Positions 59,458-64,000 of a stretch of DNA of 64,000 bases are shown one piece after another. This DNA comes from Phallusia mammillata (Eukaryota; Chordata; Ascidiacea; Phlebobranchia; Ascidiidae): assembly GCA_003260075.1 (NCBI GenBank), contig QLIY01000274.1, positions 110,118 through 174,117 of the forward strand, in the 5' to 3' direction. The position numbers were made by a program, and so were the translations under genes. Numbering within the stretch: the first letter of the stretch is position 1; each line of letters opens with the position of its first letter. A model generated the notes under the pieces. The model searched no databases. It was not told the DNA's origin and worked only from the letters and a program-made list of their open reading frames with translations.

Positions 59458-60890
59458 TGCAAAGATCGTAAACACAGACTTTTGTAAATCAAACGCTTTT
59501 TAAAACTGCTTAACTTTCATGGACACATTTTGACAACTATTAATTCTTATAAGTTACAACTAGTTTAGTAAATTCAACATTTTTGTACCCAAGGAAAAAA
59601 CGTTTTTTTTCTTACTTTCTATTTCTTGTATTGTTAAGGAGATGTTACTTTCGTCTTGATTGTATAACAGCAGATACATTGACAAGAAATCTACGTGATA
59701 ATTATGTTTTCAAACTTGTACATCGCACACATGCTTTTGTAGTGAAAATCGCTATTCAATAAAGTTCCGCAAAAACAGCAAAAAGCAAACATCTATTCTT
59801 GCACACAGCCTAGTAGCAGTAGTAATCAAACTGCTTACCATTAAACAATACTCATGACCACATATTGTCAAATATATACCAACAAAAAAGGTAATTAGGT
59901 TTAAGGCTTTAAACCTATTGATAAAGATGTAAATATGAGTATAGGAGTTGAATAAAAAAAAAAGAATCAAACCAGATTTAGAACCTAGTTCAGCCATTCA
60001 CATATTTCATAAAGCATTAGGCTATTCTGTTGCATGGTTCCGAAATAAATTATATTTTAAGGCTGATTCTGGAAAATGTTTGATTTGATCAATTCGTCCT
60101 AGTATTTTCGGGTTTAAGCCTTAAACATACAGACCATTTACAACGCTGTTCCACCAGTTACAATCTTCTGAAAAGCAGCTGCTAAACTACTGTAAACATT
60201 TCTGGGTGGTAGAGTCCCAATAACGTACCGCAGATATTAACCAGCAGGCGCGTCTGCCAGGCTGTTGATCAGACCAGTTCTGAGGCAAAAGCAAAATTTC
60301 CACGCCATTCCTATCTTAAGCAAATCTACTTTTAAAGGGTCACTACATTTTGATCAGTAGTCCTAATTTTTCAATTGTGTGAAAATAAATAATATATCTA
60401 GCATGTTACAAATATGTAACACATCATGTATGTAGCCTATATAGATTGTATAGAATAACGGCACAAAACAAGCAGATTTGGTGAAAACCCGTTACTGTTA
60501 AAGAAAAAAGTTAAAGAAAATCAGTAAGATATTAAATAACCCTGGGGTCGCGTGTTTTATTGTATTAGGTTAAAACCAAAACATAAAACAACAATACATT
60601 GTTGTAACATTCATTGTGCGAAGAAATAGTTTGGTGATGTTTAAACCATAATTGGAAGGCTATTGTATATCGGGGTTAAAACCATGTTTACAACAGTTCT
60701 TTTGTGTAATTGCATACCAACAGAACAAATACTGTCACGAAACTTGATATAGCCTAACCATACGGCCGTGTTTGTGAAAACAGTTTTTGCCAAGTACAGC
60801 ACTGCACAACAAGTAAAACAAATAACATACGGAATCAGCCGTTTGTAATTTTTAAGGCATCTGATTGCTTGGTATCCGTTTAAATAGCAG
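59458..60890. other. Intergenic, claudin locus to small TM gene
   Basis: No gene or repeat was recognised. The genes on either side converge here. Confidence 0.5.
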
Positions 60891-61344
60891 TTAATGTTCA
60901 TCACTCTTTAAAACTACACGTTGTATGCAACAGTATATGCTGCATATCAAAGCTAAAGACAATGCAGACACTGCTAGAAACTTGCCCCATACTGGAATAT
61001 CGGCAAAGGATAGTGTCACTCCGGCAACAAACAAGGTTCCGACTACAAAGCAAAGTGCAACAAGAATCCAATTATTTGCAATCCATCCTGTTAAAATACA
61101 TATGCCATAAAAACGGTGGACGGTAAACATAAGACTACCTGTAGTTCATCTTTAAACACTAGATCACGTTTTGAATACTATATTTCACCAACTGAACCGT
61201 TCCGCCACACATAGGCTACAAGGGGTTACATATAATTCAGTCGAATCTTTAGCCGGTTAAAGTATAGAGCTATAGCCTATACATATGTCTACGATCAATC
61301 ACCTTTGAGTTAAACTTACCATGTATAAGCTTTATAACATGCAT
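60891..61344 (-). CDS. Small two-span membrane protein, unknown
   Basis: Two exons, 61320-61344 and 60891-61087, join in phase 1 with a GTAAGT donor and a TTTTAACAG acceptor to give 73 residues. It starts MHVIKLIHGWIANN. Two hydrophobic segments (NWILVALCFVVGTLFVAGV and FLAVSALSLALICSIYCCI) are separated by SFADIPVWGK, and the tail is RVVLKSDEH. I do not recognise the family. The first exon has only eight codons, so a different or extra upstream exon is possible. The second exon is more secure than the first. Confidence 0.5.
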
Positions 61345-61756
61345 AGCGTTCGCAATGTCTGAGCTTTAAATTCAAGTCCTCTCCTTTGGCAACTTTTTTA
61401 CTGGCAAACAATCTGTTTTGCAAGACATATACAGTTACTACTGCAACCGTTCGACATTACATCTGTGCAAATAAGCTTGTCGGCCGAGCAACAGTTTTCA
61501 CTTATTAGGCAACTTAATAGCGCTTGAACGGCGGCCTGCCTTTTTTAACTCTACACCTCCGGCGCTTCCAGATTTAAACACACCAGCACAACTACTATCA
61601 ATTTTAAATTTTTGGTAGCCAGCTACATGTAAACAAACATTCACGATTAGGGTAAGTCTAAGACAAGGGTGCCTAAACGTTTTTAAATGCCAATTTTATT
61701 CAAGTAAAGGGACGTACTACGTCCGCGAGCCAGCACTTTCCTTTTTGAAGTGTTGA

Positions 61757-61885
61757 TATGAATTTATTTTGCCGGATGAAACAAATCGTGGCAGCACAAT
61801 TCCGCTGAAATACTCACCAAGCCGAAAAAAGCTGCGTAACGCTAAAAAGCGCGTCAAAGTTGGTGGCACGATTGGTGTTGTGACA
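61757..61885. repeat. Dispersed repeat family A, copy 5
   Basis: Contains CTCACCAAGCCGAAAAAAGC and GCGTAACGCTAAAAAGCGCG, matching the consensus of the other four copies. Confidence 0.55.
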
Positions 61886-61947
61886 TATGTCGGCAATCAC
61901 CCGCATTATTTATTGAGGTCTGATCCCGAGTAGGCCTACTTTTTCTC

Positions 61948-62588
61948 GCATTTGCAAGGTTGCTAGGTTGGCGGGACTATTAACAGCAACTCACATCACT
62001 AGTTTTTCTAATACTGTTCGCTGGCACAAAGAACTCTGATTTAGTAAATTAACAGTTATGGTGTTAGAAACGCATTTTTAGTAAGTTCTATTGCTTATAC
62101 AAACCTGACTCAACCCAAATAGCCATAACCGTCAGCATTTTTACAGAAATGTTTTTTTTAATAGACATCTGTGCTACCTGCGCGACTTATCGGTATTTAG
62201 CCGTTTTCACCTGTTGTGAACTACGGTGTTTGTGTATTTTCCGCAAAGCTTTTTGTTGTATTACCCCCCCCCCGCATTTGCAAGGTTGCTAGGTTGGCGG
62301 GACTATTAACAGCAACTCACAGCACTAGTTTTTCTAATACTGTTCGCTGGCACAAAGAACTCTGATTTATTAAATTAACAGTCATGGTGTGAGAAACGCA
62401 TTTTTAGTAAGTTTTATTGCTTACAAACCTGACTCAACCCAAATAGCCATAACCTTCAGCATTTTGACAGAAATGTTTTTTTTAATAGACACCTGTGCTA
62501 ACTGCGCGACTTATCGGTACTTAATTACCCGTTTTCACTTGTTGTGAACTACGGTGTTTGTGTATTTTCCGCAAAGCTTTTTGTTGTG
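61948..62588. repeat. Direct duplication with ten-C joint
   Basis: GCATTTGCAAGGTTGCTAGG and the next 300 bases occur at 61948-62263 and 62274-62588, with ten C (62264-62273) between. The differences are mainly single bases and small indels. Confidence 0.9.
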
Positions 62589-63267
62589 TTATTTGTTTTG
62601 AGTCGGTTCAATACACTCTGTTGTTTACATGTAAATTAGGTTTACCACTTTCTGAAAGCCACGGCTGCACTTTGGACCCTGGGCCAATGATTGTAAACAA
62701 AAATAAATCCTCATCTCCTGGGCGAAACCTTACCTTTAAAAAAGACCAGGATATATGTTATAACCCAGTGGTGCACAACATAGGCTACTTTGACCAAAAA
62801 TAGCCTACTGCAAAATCGCTAGCTGATGCATTGAACAGCTAGTTTTTTTGATGCAAAAACAAAGGTGGAATCCCATTCCTAAATTCTCCACAAAACTAAC
62901 TTTTTGCGGGAAGTTTAATCCCGGCAGTAGCCTACAGTAGGCCTAGTTTATTGGTGTCTGTAAATGTGAAGGGTTACCGATCCAATCGTTCAAATAACTT
63001 TTTGAGAGCAATTCCGCCAAATGCCTCCGAAACCAAAGGTGGGTCCGTTTAGGAGGTAAAAGGCTGTTTTTAAAACATAAATTCCTGTTATGTGTGTGGG
63101 TTGTCCTTAGCCTGGTCACTGCGGTAACTGGGAGACAAGTCTTCTCATAACACTGCAAAAAGCGTGTACTTACCAGCCAACAAACCTAAAGAAACACAAT
63201 TGCGCCAAGAAACAAACATAATTTCGTCAAGCACATATCAACACAGTGGGACCATTGTACATATTGC

Positions 63268-63576
63268 CTACGTTTTCCGTTTAAACCACTGTGTTAAACT
63301 ACTAGGTATATTTTTTAACGATGAAGCAAAATTCCTTCCCCATTGCTTGGGTTGGATTTGGGCGTAACCATCTTTTGCCGATGCAACGTAACTTTGCATT
63401 TTAGTGGGTTCGTACCAAATACCGCGCCTTTTCTTTATTGCAGAGTTTTGTGCTTTTACTAAACGTTCGGCCAGAGCCAGGCCTTTCCGTTGCTCCATCA
63501 AGTTTTGAGGCAAAGGTTGGAATTCAGCCATCCCTTCATTAAGCAAATCCACGTTTAAACATCGGTTAAACGGCCA
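63268..63576 (-). CDS. SNase-like protein, last exon (C3orf33-like)
   Basis: An open exon of 102 codons plus a TAG stop, following acceptor TTTACTACAG. Residues LNVDLLNEGMAEFQPLPQ, then LALAERLVKAQNSAIKKRRG and IWYEP resemble the end of a staphylococcal-nuclease-like fold (NVxLLxxGxA, then AExxAKxxxxGIW). The following Lys/Arg-rich tail (SLTQWFKRKT) resembles vertebrate C3orf33. Earlier exons would lie at higher coordinates, partly off the window; none was identified in 63577-64000. The family call is from memory of the pattern only. Confidence 0.5.
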   Translation of the reverse strand, partial: WPFNRCLNVDLLNEGMAEFQPLPQNLMEQRKGLALAERLVKAQNSAIKKRRGIWYEPTKMQSYVASAKDGYAQIQPKQWGRNFASSLKNIPSSLTQWFKRKT

Positions 63577-63953
63577 CTGTAGTAAACAAAACATTTGTAA
63601 CAATTAAACCAATTACAGTACATGATGTATAGTCATTTAAATTATTTCTGTGGTATTTATACACATGTATGACCACAGTAACATCAACTGATATGGTGGT
63701 CAAACCATTGGAGAATAAATACTTATTCAAATAGAAGCTGAAGGATACAAACTGTAAAGACCTGCAGGAATTTCGGTTACATGTATGTCTCTTTTATCTT
63801 TTCACACGAGCAATTTAGTAAAATAGTTTCAAATATTGACAACATGAAACCAAAGCTTGATAAACTGGTGTCAGTGTATGAGGCTAATTTGCCAATTTTT
63901 TATATAACATAACAGGCATATAACATAACAATCTGAAAAACAAAGCCCTAGGC

Positions 63954-64000
63954 CAGTGGTTCCCAACCTTTTTGTAGTCACGGACCCCTTTTAGAAATTT
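63954..64000. mobile_element. hAT-like element, left end at window edge
   Basis: CAGTGGTTCCCAACCTTTTT matches the terminal repeat of the hAT-like MITEs at 34039 and 29725. The rest lies beyond the window. Confidence 0.6.

Larger units (their letters stand above)
61345..63267. other. Intergenic, with family A repeat and ten-C duplication
   Basis: No gene was recognised. It holds family A copy 5 (61757-61885) and a 0.3-kb direct duplication with a ten-C joint (61948-62588). Confidence 0.55.

Noticed and set aside
1..64000. CRISPR array, prokaryotic operons, viral genes or toxin genes
   Set aside because: No short regularly spaced repeats, no prokaryote-like gene packing and no viral proteins were seen. 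The Ly6-type fold is related to three-finger proteins, but the GPI signal and context indicate an ordinary cell-surface protein.

Overview
The window is animal nuclear DNA and most likely comes from an ascidian tunicate of the Ciona type. It is AT-rich, with compact multi-exon genes and introns of about 0.2-1 kb. It carries hAT-like MITEs, tRNA-derived SINEs and hammerhead-ribozyme repeats, near-identical duplicated blocks that look like two divergent haplotypes, and a VWA/EGF/ZP protein with the architecture of an ascidian egg-coat protein. No prokaryotic or plasmid features are visible. Species and gene calls come from reading the sequence; no search was run.

Layout. 22-6791 (-): molybdenum cofactor sulfurase (MOCOS), 11 exons read, C-terminus off the left edge and first exon not found. 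9382-11924 (+): CTR-type copper transporter (SLC31), 5 exons. 12689-22781 (-): complete CFAP58, 17 exons, 872 residues, with a GC-AG first intron. 23600-33251 (-): a 15-exon, 1353-residue protein with signal peptide, VWA, 18 EGF-like modules, ZP domain, furin site and transmembrane tail. 35821-37617 (+): a small GPI-anchored Ly6/uPAR-type protein. 42270-59163 (+): a claudin locus built from alternative exons. 60891-61344 (-): a 73-residue two-span membrane protein. 63268-63576 (-): the last exon of an SNase-like protein.

The claudin locus is the most striking part. Five ATG-bearing first modules (TM1 plus extracellular loop 1) lie in a row. They are followed by two alternative second exons of 165 nt each, two alternative third exons of 138 nt each, and one shared pair of terminal exons ending in the claudin-type tail EYV. 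Every junction between modules is phase 1, so all combinations stay in frame. This predicts up to 20 claudins from one locus (16 if two first exons are allelic copies), in a manner resembling clustered protocadherin or UGT1A loci.

Two other signals recur. First, runs of almost exactly ten C residues, always on the + strand, sit at the joints of direct duplications whose copies differ by a few percent. This most resembles stitching of two haplotypes during assembly, and it affects the exon count in several genes. Second, repeats near 15.5 kb and 41.7-42.1 kb carry type I hammerhead ribozyme cores; the one at 41991-42048 has all three stems and the invariant core intact.
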